The notes under the pieces were generated by a model that had not been told where the DNA came from, made no database searches, and saw nothing but the letters and a program-made list of their open reading frames with translations. DNA of 64,000 bases, taken from positions 62,001 through 126,000 of the forward strand of contig JAHEJJ010000004.1 in NCBI GenBank assembly GCA_024638915.1. The letters are read 5' to 3'. The translations under genes were made by a program, and so were the position numbers. Below, in pieces: positions 1-9,639 of this stretch. Position 1 is the stretch's first letter, and each line of letters begins with the position of its first letter. The DNA comes from Robiginitalea sp. GTDB taxonomy: Bacteria; Bacteroidota; Bacteroidia; Flavobacteriales; Flavobacteriaceae.

Positions 1-62
1 TAGTTTGGATTATTAACATGAAATTAGGATTTTAGCGCCTAGCTAATTCAAATAATTATAAA

Positions 63-3000
63 ATGAGAACAAATTTAAATGGAATCTTGACGCTATTATT
101 GGCGTTTGTTGTGCATTTAACGTTTGCGCAGAAGTCGATTTCCGGTGTAGTGACCGATCAGGCCGGACTACCACTTGCCGGAGCCAGCGTTGTCATTCAA
201 GGTACCTCTACTGGTACCACTACGGATTTTGACGGGAATTATACCCTCTCAGCCGAAGAAGGACAAACACTGGTATTTCAATATATCGGGCAAGAGACTA
301 CTACAAGAGTGGTAGGCGCAGGCAACACGGTAGATGTGCAGATGCAAGAGAGTGCTCAGGCATTGGAGGAAGTTGTGGTAACGGCCCTTGGTATTCGAAG
401 GGAGAAGCAAGCCCTCGGTTATGCCACTGCAGAAGTTGACCAGGAATTGATCGAGTCACGACCAGAAGGAGATATTGGTAGGGTACTATCCGGTAAAGCT
501 TCAGGTGTGCAGATCATCCAACAAAGTGGAATTTCAGGTTCTGGTACGAATGTGATCATTCGGGGATTGAGTACTTTCAGTTCTTCGAACCAAGCGCTTT
601 TCATTGTAGATGGCGTACCATTTAGTTCCGATCAGAATTCCAGTGGTCGTCTAGGAGACCGAAACGATTTCATTGAAGGGAACAGCGGTTCAAGTAGATT
701 CTTGGATTTGGATCCCAACAATATCGAAAGTGTAAACATCCTTAAAGGTCTTGCAGCAACCACATTATATGGTTCCCAAGGTAGGAACGGTGTGGTGCTG
801 ATCACCACTAAAGGAGGTTCTGCACGCGGTGGAGGTCCGAAAAAAACTGAGATTACGGTAAGTTCTTCTATGTTCTTCAATGAGATAGCATCACTTCCAG
901 ATTACCAAAACCAATACGGTAATGGTTTTGATCAGAATTTTGGATGGTTCTTCTCTAACTGGGGTCCTTCTTTTGACAGGGAAGGCGCAGCAGGATGGGG
1001 ACGACAACCTGCTATCGATGATCAAGGCTTACTGGATCACCCGTTCTCAACAACATATAAATTAACACCATCTACTCTTGCGGCATTCCCAGAGTTTGCG
1101 AACGCTAAATACCCATGGCGTCCGTATAACAATGTCACGGAATTCTTTAAGCAAGGGATTGTAACCAATACCTCAATCAACGTAAATGGTACCAGTGATG
1201 ATGGGAAAATAGGATATAATGTGAACTACGGACACCTGAACGATGAAGGGTTTACTCCTGGAAACAAGGTCATCAGAAACAACTTTTCTGTAGGTGGTCG
1301 TGCGGAACTCAGCAATAAGTTTACCGCTTCAGGTACGCTGAACTATTCGAAAACAAAATTTATTTCACCTCCTGTAGCTTTATCAACAGGTAGTGGTACA
1401 CAAGGAGGAACATCTTCTATCTTTAGTGATGTGTTCTACACACCACGTAGTGTGGACCTTCTTGGATTGCCTTTCCAAAATCCAATAACCGGTGGTAGTG
1501 TTTACTACCGTCAGAACGATGACATTCAGAATCCTCTTTGGACGCTGAATAACGCTGGTGTTTCTCAGCAGACCGATCGGGTTTTTGGCCAGTTTTCACT
1601 TCAATATAACCTGGTTGAAAACTTAAATGTTATCTGGAGAACAGGATTGGATGTCTACAGTGAAAACAATACGAACTACCAAAACCGCGGTGGGGTTCCT
1701 GGTAACGGAAGTGCCCGGATCTTGAGTGGTATTTACGAAACATGGAATAACACCAATACGATTTGGGATCATACCATCACATTGAATGGTGATTATGATA
1801 TCGCTGAGCAGTTCGGACTTACCTTTAATGTAGGGGGTACCGCTAGAAGAGAACTCTTCGACCAAAATGGTGCTTCCAGTGACGGTCAGCAGGTGTTCGA
1901 TGTTCTAAGACATTTTAATTTTGCCAATACAGTGCCAATACAGTCGTTTGCAGAGAGAAATCTTGTCGGAATGTTTGCGCAGTTCGATGTAGACTATGAT
2001 AGTCAGGTTTACCTGTCCCTTGCGGGAAGGAACGATTGGGTATCTAACTTTTCCAAAGAGAACAGGTCGCAGTTCTATCCCAGTGCCAGTCTTAGCTGGA
2101 TTCCAACAGCAACCTTCGATGGGCTTAAATCTGAAAAAGTTTTGAACTATCTGAAGGTCAGAGGTGGTCTGGGAGTATCGGCCAACTTTGAATCGTCGTC
2201 TTATCCGGTAGCCAATACATTGATATTGGATGTACGTGATTTTCAAGATGGTGCAGGTTCTAATGTAGTATCTAATACAACAGGGGTTCGTCTAGGAAAT
2301 CCTGACTTAAAGCCTGAAACACTGGAAGAAATAGAAGTAGGTATAGAATCTCGCTGGTGGGATAGCAGAATTACTTTCGATGTATCAGCTTACACCAGAA
2401 AGACCAAGGATCTGATTCTCGACCGACCTTTGGACCCAGCAACAGGGTTCACGGTAACAGCTACCAACATCGGGGAGATCAAGTCTGAAGGTATTGAGGC
2501 TGATTTAAGTGTTAACTGGTTCAGAGCTTCCGGAGACGGAGGATTCGATTGGAGAACCAGCCTAAACTTTACAGCGTATGAAACTACAGTGGAAGATCTG
2601 GGTATAGATACAGATCAGGTGGTGTATTCGGGATTTTCAAACCTTGGAAATGCCGCCATCCCAGGTGAGCCTCTGGGTGTAATCTTCGGAACGCGTAACG
2701 CAAGGGATGACGCTGGTAACTTACTGGTAGGATCCGATGGTAGATATTTCCAGGCCGCTAACGACGGAATTATCGGTGATCCCAATCCGGATTACCTGAC
2801 CAACATGATCAATTCATTCTCATACAAGAATTTCACATTCAGCTTCCAGTTTAACTACGTACACGGTGGTGACATATATTCTCAAACAGCTGCTGCCCTC
2901 CTCGGAAGAGGTTTGGTTGTGGAAACTGTAAACAGAGAAAATACATATATTTTGCCAGGTGTTAGTTCTACGACTGGACAACCGAATAATGTTCAAATTA

Positions 3001-3317
3001 ATAACTCTGACTTCTATTTTAGCAATTTGTTTGCTACACAAAGTGAGCAGCAGATATACGATGCTACAACTTTACGACTTCAGGAAGCTTCTTTGAGTTT
3101 TGCCATGCCAACCAAGTTTTTAGATCGTACTCCATTTGGATCATTGGTCTTTACGGTATCAGGTCAAAACCTATGGTATCGGGCATTTAATATTCCTAAA
3201 GGAACACGAGTAGATCCCAACGTGGCCGGAACTGGTGTAGGTAATGGACAGGGATTTGATTTCTTGGCCGGTCCAAGTTCGAGAAGGTATGGTTTCTCAA
3301 TTAAAGCATCCTTCTAA
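63..3317 (+). CDS. SusC/RagA-type TonB-linked outer membrane receptor
   Basis: Outer-membrane TonB-dependent channel that imports a nutrient captured by the SusD-like lipoprotein encoded next. The 1084-aa product has a signal peptide ending near FAQ (residues 1-22), a carboxypeptidase-D-like beta-sandwich (about 25-110; ISGVVTDQAGLPLAGASVVI), the SusC signature around LEEVVVTALGIRREKQALGYA, a plug domain (about 115-250; LFIVDGVPF, LKGLAATTLYGSQGRNGVVLI) and a long beta-barrel ending in an aromatic residue (ASF). Length is normal for the family. It is first in a three-gene run with 32 bp to the SusD gene. Substrate cannot be read from sequence; no adjacent glycosidase points to a polysaccharide, so peptide or another oligomer is equally possible. 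No anti-sigma-interacting STN domain is present. Confidence 0.95.
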   Translation: MRTNLNGILTLLLAFVVHLTFAQKSISGVVTDQAGLPLAGASVVIQGTSTGTTTDFDGNYTLSAEEGQTLVFQYIGQETTTRVVGAGNTVDVQMQESAQALEEVVVTALGIRREKQALGYATAEVDQELIESRPEGDIGRVLSGKASGVQIIQQSGISGSGTNVIIRGLSTFSSSNQALFIVDGVPFSSDQNSSGRLGDRNDFIEGNSGSSRFLDLDPNNIESVNILKGLAATTLYGSQGRNGVVLITTKGGSARGGGPKKTEITVSSSMFFNEIASLPDYQNQYGNGFDQNFGWFFSNWGPSFDREGAAGWGRQPAIDDQGLLDHPFSTTYKLTPSTLAAFPEFANAKYPWRPYNNVTEFFKQGIVTNTSINVNGTSDDGKIGYNVNYGHLNDEGFTPGNKVIRNNFSVGGRAELSNKFTASGTLNYSKTKFISPPVALSTGSGTQGGTSSIFSDVFYTPRSVDLLGLPFQNPITGGSVYYRQNDDIQNPLWTLNNAGVSQQTDRVFGQFSLQYNLVENLNVIWRTGLDVYSENNTNYQNRGGVPGNGSARILSGIYETWNNTNTIWDHTITLNGDYDIAEQFGLTFNVGGTARRELFDQNGASSDGQQVFDVLRHFNFANTVPIQSFAERNLVGMFAQFDVDYDSQVYLSLAGRNDWVSNFSKENRSQFYPSASLSWIPTATFDGLKSEKVLNYLKVRGGLGVSANFESSSYPVANTLILDVRDFQDGAGSNVVSNTTGVRLGNPDLKPETLEEIEVGIESRWWDSRITFDVSAYTRKTKDLILDRPLDPATGFTVTATNIGEIKSEGIEADLSVNWFRASGDGGFDWRTSLNFTAYETTVEDLGIDTDQVVYSGFSNLGNAAIPGEPLGVIFGTRNARDDAGNLLVGSDGRYFQAANDGIIGDPNPDYLTNMINSFSYKNFTFSFQFNYVHGGDIYSQTAAALLGRGLVVETVNRENTYILPGVSSTTGQPNNVQINNSDFYFSNLFATQSEQQIYDATTLRLQEASLSFAMPTKFLDRTPFGSLVFTVSGQNLWYRAFNIPKGTRVDPNVAGTGVGNGQGFDFLAGPSSRRYGFSIKASF

Positions 3318-3349
3318 GAATTTTAGCATCCTAATAAGTATATAAAACT

Positions 3350-5068
3350 ATGAATGAAATGAAAAATATAACTAAATATGTAGCTCTGGTCGCCTTTGGC
3401 GCATTGCTGACGTTCAGCTCATGTGAGAGTACTGAACTGAACCTCAGAGATAACCCAAACGCACTTACACCAGAACAGGCTAGTGTGGATTTCTTCCTCA
3501 ATTCTATCGAAGAAGATTTCGTACGACAATTTGAAGGAGATGCCGATACTGACGCTAACGACAACTGGGCGTCTGGTGGTAATACTCTTGGTGATGGTTT
3601 TAACGAAATCGGACAGGAGTTGGTGAGAATGCAGAATATGTCTGGTAGAAACTACGCTTCTGTTTATTCAGCAAGTGATTTCGATGACGAATGGGTCAAT
3701 GCCTATCGTGGTATACTTTCCGATATCCGTGCCGCAACTCCATTGATCGATGAGCAAGGTTTGCTTCAGCATAAAGCAATCAATCAGTTCATTGAGGCTT
3801 ATTTAATGATCGCCATGGTCGATTTCTTTGGTGATGTTCCTTACACTGAAGCCATCCAGGCCGGTGAACTCAATTTTAACCCTGCGGTAGATTCAGGTGA
3901 GTCCATATATACGGCAATGGAGGCCTTATTGGACGAGGCCATTGCGAATTTTAACGCTACAGAGATTGGTACTCCCCCGGATCCTTTCTATGGAAATGAT
4001 TACAGTCTTTGGGTGAGAGCAGCCAACACTTTGAAGCTTAAAATTTACATTCAATCCCGATTGGTGGATAGCAATGCGGCATCAAAGTTTTTAGCGATTA
4101 TCGGCAGTGGCAATTATATTCAGGACACATCTCAGGATATGCAGTGGTTGTGGTCTGCGACAAACGCTTCTCAGCCAGATAACCGTCACCCGAGGTTTGG
4201 TCTCAACTATACCGCTACAGGAGGACAGGAATATTTTGCGACCCATTTAATGTTCACCATGGATCAATCTTCTGATCCTCGTGCACGTTACTATTTCTAC
4301 CGGCAAACCGCTGCCGTTCCTGGTGCGGAGATTCCACCGAATGAAGTTACCTTGAACTGTTCGTTACAGACTCCTCCACAACACTATATAGATGGCGGAT
4401 TCCCATTCTGTTTCCTGCCTAATGGTTACTGGGGAAGAGATCATGGTGATAATGAAGGTATTCCACCCGATGGCCTTTTGAGATCACTTCCCGGAGTTTA
4501 TCCTTTCGGCGGTACATTTGATGACGATACGTTTACCCCTCAGACTCCTACATCAGGAGCAGGAGGTTCGGGAGTTACCGTTTTACTGTCGGCTTTTAAT
4601 GTTGATTTCTGGCTTGCCGAATGGAATATGGTTGGAGGTGATTTTCCCGCTGCCCGTGACAATATGCTTGCCGGATTCGATAAGCAAATGGCTAAGGTTC
4701 AGGCGTTCTTTGTTGGTCGTGAAGGCACAGCAGATACATCTTTTGAGCCTTCAGCAGGAGATATAACCAGTTTTCGCGATGCGGTTAGTGCTGCTTTTGA
4801 TGCGGCAAATACCGATGGTAAATGGGATATTCTCGGAGAGCAATTCTTCAGAGCTAATTTTGGAAACGGTGTAGAACCTTACAACTTCTACAGAAGAACC
4901 AATTACCCGACTAATCTGAAGCCGAACAGAGAACCCGATCCCAGTACGTTTATCACATCAATTTATTATCCAAATAATGCGGTGAACCGAAACCAGAACA
5001 TCAGTCAGAAAGGATCTCAGTCAGAACCTGTATTCTGGGATACCAGTGGACTGCCTCCTGCTAACTAA
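3350..5068 (+). CDS. SusD/RagB-type nutrient-binding outer membrane lipoprotein
   Basis: Surface lipoprotein that caps the SusC-like channel and binds its substrate. The 572-aa product has a lipoprotein signal with lipobox FSSC (Cys about residue 25) followed by acidic ES, a typical Bacteroidota surface-export context. The helical TPR-like core includes WVNAYRGILSDIRAA and AYLMIAMVDFFGDVPYTEA, the latter being the conserved SusD 'fDlyGdvPYtEA' stretch; the overall pattern fits the SusD-like 2 subgroup. A second ATG nine bases downstream (3359) is an equally possible start and gives a cleaner signal peptide (MKNITKY). Co-transcribed with the SusC gene upstream and probably the lipoprotein gene 36 bp downstream. 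Confidence 0.94.
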   Translation: MNEMKNITKYVALVAFGALLTFSSCESTELNLRDNPNALTPEQASVDFFLNSIEEDFVRQFEGDADTDANDNWASGGNTLGDGFNEIGQELVRMQNMSGRNYASVYSASDFDDEWVNAYRGILSDIRAATPLIDEQGLLQHKAINQFIEAYLMIAMVDFFGDVPYTEAIQAGELNFNPAVDSGESIYTAMEALLDEAIANFNATEIGTPPDPFYGNDYSLWVRAANTLKLKIYIQSRLVDSNAASKFLAIIGSGNYIQDTSQDMQWLWSATNASQPDNRHPRFGLNYTATGGQEYFATHLMFTMDQSSDPRARYYFYRQTAAVPGAEIPPNEVTLNCSLQTPPQHYIDGGFPFCFLPNGYWGRDHGDNEGIPPDGLLRSLPGVYPFGGTFDDDTFTPQTPTSGAGGSGVTVLLSAFNVDFWLAEWNMVGGDFPAARDNMLAGFDKQMAKVQAFFVGREGTADTSFEPSAGDITSFRDAVSAAFDAANTDGKWDILGEQFFRANFGNGVEPYNFYRRTNYPTNLKPNREPDPSTFITSIYYPNNAVNRNQNISQKGSQSEPVFWDTSGLPPAN

Positions 5069-5104
5069 ACAAAAAAGAAGACTAAAAAGATAATTCTGTA
5101 AATT

Positions 5105-6055
5105 ATGTATAAAAATAAATTTCTAATAGCTTTGGTCGCAGCGGTACTATTTGCTTCCTGTAAAACGGATGACAAATTAGTAGATGAAATACTGGCGACC
5201 GTAGAAAGAGGGGCCATTGTGAGAACCATTTCGGCTGAGGGTACGTCCTGGAATACTGTCGATGAGACAGAGACCATTACCCTTGAATTGGAAGCCCAGG
5301 ATGAAAAAGACGGAGCCCTCTTAAAAGAAGTACGGTTTTATGTAGACCTTGTTGATAATACTCCGGGCAATACCGTAGATCCAGCAGAAGTGTTATTTGA
5401 AACAATCCCTGCTTCCGAATGGGCACTTGGTGAATTTGGATACCCCAGAACAACTTTCTCTACCACTCTTGGTGATGTAGCAGGAGCACTGGGATTGAGT
5501 TTAGGTGATTATAACTGTGGCGATCAGATCAATATCCGTCTGGAATTAGAATTGACCGATGGAAGGATGTGGACCAATACCGATCTGGCCGGAACTGTTT
5601 CCGGAGGATCTTTCTTTGCCTCTCCATTGAACTACAGAGTCTCATTAATAATTTTATTACCTTCTGATACTTTGTACACAGGTATGTATCAACTGACACA
5701 AACAGTTCCTGGTATTTTCGGAGTAAGTGACTATGCAGATGGTGTATACCAGATAGACGCCATAGACAACGTTACCAGGGTAATTCGCAACGTTACAACT
5801 TTCCCGGCCTTTGGTGGATTTGGCCCTGTAGATCACCAATTCCAGTTTGTATGTAACGAAATAATTATGTTACCCGAGCAAAGTGTGGGCGCAGGATGTG
5901 GAGGTACAATTTTTAGTGGCCCTGCTGATGTCAATGAAACATTCGATCCTGTAAGTCCGGACGATTCAGATTTTGATATCACCTTTACTTCCGATACTGA
6001 TGATGACTGCGGTACAGGTACGGCTCAGGCGACTATCAACCTCGTTAAACAATAG
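5105..6055 (+). CDS. Lipoprotein accompanying the SusCD pair, function unknown
   Basis: A 316-aa predicted lipoprotein (signal MYKNKFLIALVAAVLFASC, lipobox FASC, Cys 19). The mature part is acidic, beta-rich and has several cysteines (SLGDYNCGDQ, FVCNE, GAGCGG, DDDCGTG) but no motif I can assign to an enzyme. It lies 36 bp after the SusD gene and is followed by a terminator, so it is the last gene of the uptake operon. Third lipoproteins at this place in Bacteroidota loci are often extra surface-exposed substrate-binding proteins; that role is inferred from position only. Confidence 0.8.
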   Translation: MYKNKFLIALVAAVLFASCKTDDKLVDEILATVERGAIVRTISAEGTSWNTVDETETITLELEAQDEKDGALLKEVRFYVDLVDNTPGNTVDPAEVLFETIPASEWALGEFGYPRTTFSTTLGDVAGALGLSLGDYNCGDQINIRLELELTDGRMWTNTDLAGTVSGGSFFASPLNYRVSLIILLPSDTLYTGMYQLTQTVPGIFGVSDYADGVYQIDAIDNVTRVIRNVTTFPAFGGFGPVDHQFQFVCNEIIMLPEQSVGAGCGGTIFSGPADVNETFDPVSPDDSDFDITFTSDTDDDCGTGTAQATINLVKQ

Positions 6056-6098
6056 AATATGAAACTGCTTTCATAGCAGCATATAAATTTTACATTAA

Positions 6099-6131
6099 GA
6101 TCCGGCACCAATTCTTGGCGCCGGATTTTTT
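6099..6131 (+). terminator. Rho-independent terminator of the SusCD operon
   Basis: Perfect 7-bp stem ATCCGGC (6100-6106) / GCCGGAT (6120-6126) with a 13-nt loop, followed directly by a run of T to 6131. It lies 45 bp after the third operon gene and before the promoter of the next gene. Confidence 0.85.
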
Positions 6132-6240
6132 AGTAGTATTACTTTACCAAATTCTATTAAACAAGATGTTGGTTCAAAGCTCAGCTGCTGGTATAAATTC
6201 ATTTTAAGATTTTAAAGTATCTCAGAAGACCACAATTTGA

Positions 6241-6248
6241 TACTTTTG
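6241..6248 (+). promoter_or_regulatory. -7 promoter box (TACTTTTG) of the FG-GAP protein gene
   Basis: Perfect match to the Bacteroidota -7 consensus TAnnTTTG, 22 bp before the ATG at 6271. The -33 TTTG element is not clear. Because transcription should start a few bases after this box, the upstream TTG at 6253 is an unlikely start codon. Confidence 0.65.
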
Positions 6249-6270
6249 CATATTGTTTAAACACAGACTT

Positions 6271-9200
6271 ATGTTGAGGAGGACGAATCTGCTATTTTTT
6301 TCTGTCTTATTTATCACCTGTAAACCAGGTAACGACCCTAAAACCATTTCCGAGACTGAGAACGAAGTTGAAGAACCCTTATTCGAACGCATTGAAAGCA
6401 CATACAGTGGTCTGGCATTCTCTAATACCTTAACACATAACGTAGCCACCCGTGAGAATCTTTTTGATTACGATTATTTCTACAACGGTGCCGGTGTTGG
6501 GCTGGAAGACCTGAATAATGATGGTTTGCTGGATGTCTTTTTTTGCGGTAACCAGTTACCGAATAAACTCTATATCAACCAAGGCAATTTTACATTCTCC
6601 GATATCAGCGAACAGGCGGGTATCAGCAAAAGCGATGGTTGGTCTACGGGCGTTAGCTTTGCCGATATCAACAACGATGGCTGGATGGATATCTATGTTT
6701 CACAAGGAGGGCCCTTTCCTCCTCAGGAGCGCCAAAACCTGCTATTCATCAACCAACAAGACGGGACCTTTACCGAAGAGGCAGAGTCCCATGGATTGGC
6801 CGATACGGGTATCGGTACACAATCGGCCTTCTTTGACTATGACCGCGACGGTGACCTGGATTGCATCGTAATGAATGAAAATGAACTCTACGGCGTTGAT
6901 CCGATTAACCTCTATCGCATTCTTAAGGAAAATACAGACCTGCTCTATCATAACAGCTCTCATCTCTATCGCAATGATAATGGCAAGTTTATCGATATCA
7001 CCAAAAATGCCGGTATAGAACGACCCATATTCGGTCTTGGGCTTTCCATCAGTGATATCAATAACGACGGTTGGCTGGATATCTACATCGCCAGTGATTA
7101 TTATATTCCGGATGCGCTTTTTATCAACGATCAAAAAGGGGGCTTTAACGACAGGGTAAAAGAATATACCCGTCAAATCTCTTATTACGGCATGGGAGTA
7201 GATATAGCCGATATCAATAACGATAATCTGCAGGATATCTTTGTCCTGGACATGGCCTCGAGCGATCATGTGCGATCGAAGACCCTTATGGCCTCCATGA
7301 GCACGGGAAGGTTCGACTATCTGGTTAACAAGGCTGATTTTCACTACCAGTACATGTACAATTCGCTTCAGCTGAACCTGGGTAACAACACGTTTAACAA
7401 TATTGCACAATTGTCGGAAACCTCAAATACCGATTGGAGCTGGGCGGTACTTCTCTCCGATTTTGATCTGGATCAATACAAAGACATACTGATCACCAAC
7501 GGCTATAGAAGATATGCTCTCGACAACGATCTGCAACGACAGGTATTTGAAGCCCAGCAGAAATATCGCGGCCGGGTACCCCTGGATATTAAAGAGCAAC
7601 TGTATAACCAAATGCCTTCGGAAAAACTGCCTAATATTCTATATAAAAACAATGGCGGACTTCAATTCGAAAATGTAGCGGCTTCCTGGGGAATAGATGA
7701 TCTCTCTTTTAGCAATGGTGCAGCCACCGGAGATCTGGATAACGATGGTGATTTGGATATCGTAGTCAATAATATGGACGAAGAGGCTTTTTTGTACCGA
7801 AACCTGGCATCGGAACAAAATCGGGGTAACTTTTTAAAGGTTCATGCTGAAGGTGCCCTGTCTGAATCTTTTGCCAAAGTAAAGATCTATTACGGGGATC
7901 AAAGACAAATGGTGGAAACCAAAAGGATAAGGGGGTATATGTCTTCCGTGGACGCTGACGCATGCTTCGGACTGGGAAAAATCGAAGAAATCGATAGTAT
8001 TCGTATTCTCTGGCCTGATGGAAAGAGCGAAATCAGAACTCAGGTTGCTGTAAACCAAATACTTAACTTTAAGGAAAAAGATGCAGAAACCTATCTGCCT
8101 CCTAAACCGGAGGCAAGAGGTATCTTTAAAGCTGTATCGGATAATTATGGGCTGGATTTCGTACATAAAGAAAACAGCTACGACGATTTTGAGAAAGAGA
8201 TCCTTTTACCCTACAAACAATCGGGCCAAGGGCCCTTTATTACCCAAGGAGATCTGAATGGAGACGGGCTGGCCGACCTTTTTATTGGTGGTGCTTCAGG
8301 GCATGCAGCTGTTCTTTATATAAATACCGGGAAATCTTTTGTGAAAAAATCTTCATCAGCTTTGCAAAACGATAGTGCCTATGAGGATATGGAGGCCTTG
8401 ATGTTTGATCTGGAGGGCGATGGTGATCTGGACCTGTATGTAGTGAGTGGCGGTAATGAATATGCTGAATTCTCCTCCCTCTACGCCGACAGGATATATG
8501 AAAATGATGGGCAAGGCAACTTAAAACGCCTCGATATGGAAGCCCTGGCGAATAATCCAAAAAGCGGCCGCAGTGTTTCTGTCATCGATTTTGACCAGGA
8601 CAACGATTATGACCTTCTGGTAGGTAACCGGATTATCCCTCAAAATTATCCAAGGTACAGTCCGTCTGTAATTTATGAGAACCGCGATGGAATACTGGTG
8701 GATGTAACCGATGAAAAGGCGCCGGAGTTGAAAGAATTCGGAATCGTCAATAAAATTATCAGTACGGATTTCGATAATGACGGTCTGACCGATTTTATCG
8801 CGGTAGGAGAATGGACCTCGATCGGTATTTTTAGAAATACGGGTGGGCGTTTTGAAAGATTCAACGACGCAGAAGGCGTGCTACAGGACAAGGGTTGGTG
8901 GTTCGATGTCAAGGAAACAGATGTAAATAAGGACGGTCTAAAGGACTATATTTTGGGTAATGTAGGGTTGAACATCAAATTTAAATCGAGTAAAGAGAAG
9001 CCGTTTAAGGTATTCGCCACCGACTTTGATGAAAACGGGACCAACGACATTGTATTGACCAAGAAATATCACGACACCTATGTTCCGGTGCGCGGGCGGG
9101 AGTGTTCCTCCCAGCAAATGCCTTTCATCAAGGACAAGTTTCCCACCTATTCAGAATTCGCCAATGCCAGCCTTAGCGATATTTATGGAGAAAAACTCTC

Positions 9201-9606
9201 CACTTCCTATTCAAGCGAGGCCACCGAGTTTAATTCGATTTTGTTGTTGAATAAAGGGAAGGGGAAATTTGAAAAAATCATTTTGCCCATAGAAGCACAG
9301 GTATTTCCGGTTTTGGATATCCTGGCCATAGATATCAACGGCGATGATTATGAAGACCTGATCCTGTCGGGTAACATTTATGAAACCGAGGTTGAAACTC
9401 CTAGGTTAGATGCGGTATCGGGCTTGGTCCTGCTTTCGAATCGTGAAAACAATTACAACCCCCTGCCCCACTGGCAAACCGGACTTTACTTAACCGGCAA
9501 TGTTAAATCGGCTGAAATAGTTGAAACAGACCAGCGCCTTCTTCTGGTTCATACGGTGAACAATGGAGCTGTGGGAGTTCATGAAATAACATCTCAATCG
9601 TATTAG
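6271..9606 (+). CDS. FG-GAP/VCBS repeat lipoprotein with ASPIC/UnbV domain
   Basis: Large exported protein of about 1111 aa, lipoprotein signal MLRRTNLLFFSVLFITC. It carries about fourteen calcium-binding loops of the DxNxDGxxD type, for example DLNNDGLLD, DINNDGWMD, DYDRDGDLD, DLDNDGDLD, DLNGDGLAD and DVNKDGLKD, which form beta-propeller FG-GAP/VCBS repeats. They fall in two blocks separated by an ASPIC/UnbV domain (VKIYYGDQRQMVETKRIRGY ... IRILWPDGKSEI, about residues 530-620). The family is very common in Bacteroidota beside SusCD loci and is presumed to act at the cell surface in adhesion or substrate capture; no catalytic residues are visible. The reading frame also opens at a TTG 18 nt upstream, but the ATG is preferred because of the promoter box and the signal peptide. 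Confidence 0.88.
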   Translation: MLRRTNLLFFSVLFITCKPGNDPKTISETENEVEEPLFERIESTYSGLAFSNTLTHNVATRENLFDYDYFYNGAGVGLEDLNNDGLLDVFFCGNQLPNKLYINQGNFTFSDISEQAGISKSDGWSTGVSFADINNDGWMDIYVSQGGPFPPQERQNLLFINQQDGTFTEEAESHGLADTGIGTQSAFFDYDRDGDLDCIVMNENELYGVDPINLYRILKENTDLLYHNSSHLYRNDNGKFIDITKNAGIERPIFGLGLSISDINNDGWLDIYIASDYYIPDALFINDQKGGFNDRVKEYTRQISYYGMGVDIADINNDNLQDIFVLDMASSDHVRSKTLMASMSTGRFDYLVNKADFHYQYMYNSLQLNLGNNTFNNIAQLSETSNTDWSWAVLLSDFDLDQYKDILITNGYRRYALDNDLQRQVFEAQQKYRGRVPLDIKEQLYNQMPSEKLPNILYKNNGGLQFENVAASWGIDDLSFSNGAATGDLDNDGDLDIVVNNMDEEAFLYRNLASEQNRGNFLKVHAEGALSESFAKVKIYYGDQRQMVETKRIRGYMSSVDADACFGLGKIEEIDSIRILWPDGKSEIRTQVAVNQILNFKEKDAETYLPPKPEARGIFKAVSDNYGLDFVHKENSYDDFEKEILLPYKQSGQGPFITQGDLNGDGLADLFIGGASGHAAVLYINTGKSFVKKSSSALQNDSAYEDMEALMFDLEGDGDLDLYVVSGGNEYAEFSSLYADRIYENDGQGNLKRLDMEALANNPKSGRSVSVIDFDQDNDYDLLVGNRIIPQNYPRYSPSVIYENRDGILVDVTDEKAPELKEFGIVNKIISTDFDNDGLTDFIAVGEWTSIGIFRNTGGRFERFNDAEGVLQDKGWWFDVKETDVNKDGLKDYILGNVGLNIKFKSSKEKPFKVFATDFDENGTNDIVLTKKYHDTYVPVRGRECSSQQMPFIKDKFPTYSEFANASLSDIYGEKLSTSYSSEATEFNSILLLNKGKGKFEKIILPIEAQVFPVLDILAIDINGDDYEDLILSGNIYETEVETPRLDAVSGLVLLSNRENNYNPLPHWQTGLYLTGNVKSAEIVETDQRLLLVHTVNNGAVGVHEITSQSY

Positions 9607-9639
9607 CTGTTTTTTGGATCGACGTTGTATGTAAAATAA

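Noticed and set aside
6742-7410. 222-codon minus-strand reading frame
   Set aside because: Antisense to the calcium-binding repeats of the FG-GAP protein; Ile/Asp-rich repeats mirror the DINNDG repeats on the coding strand.
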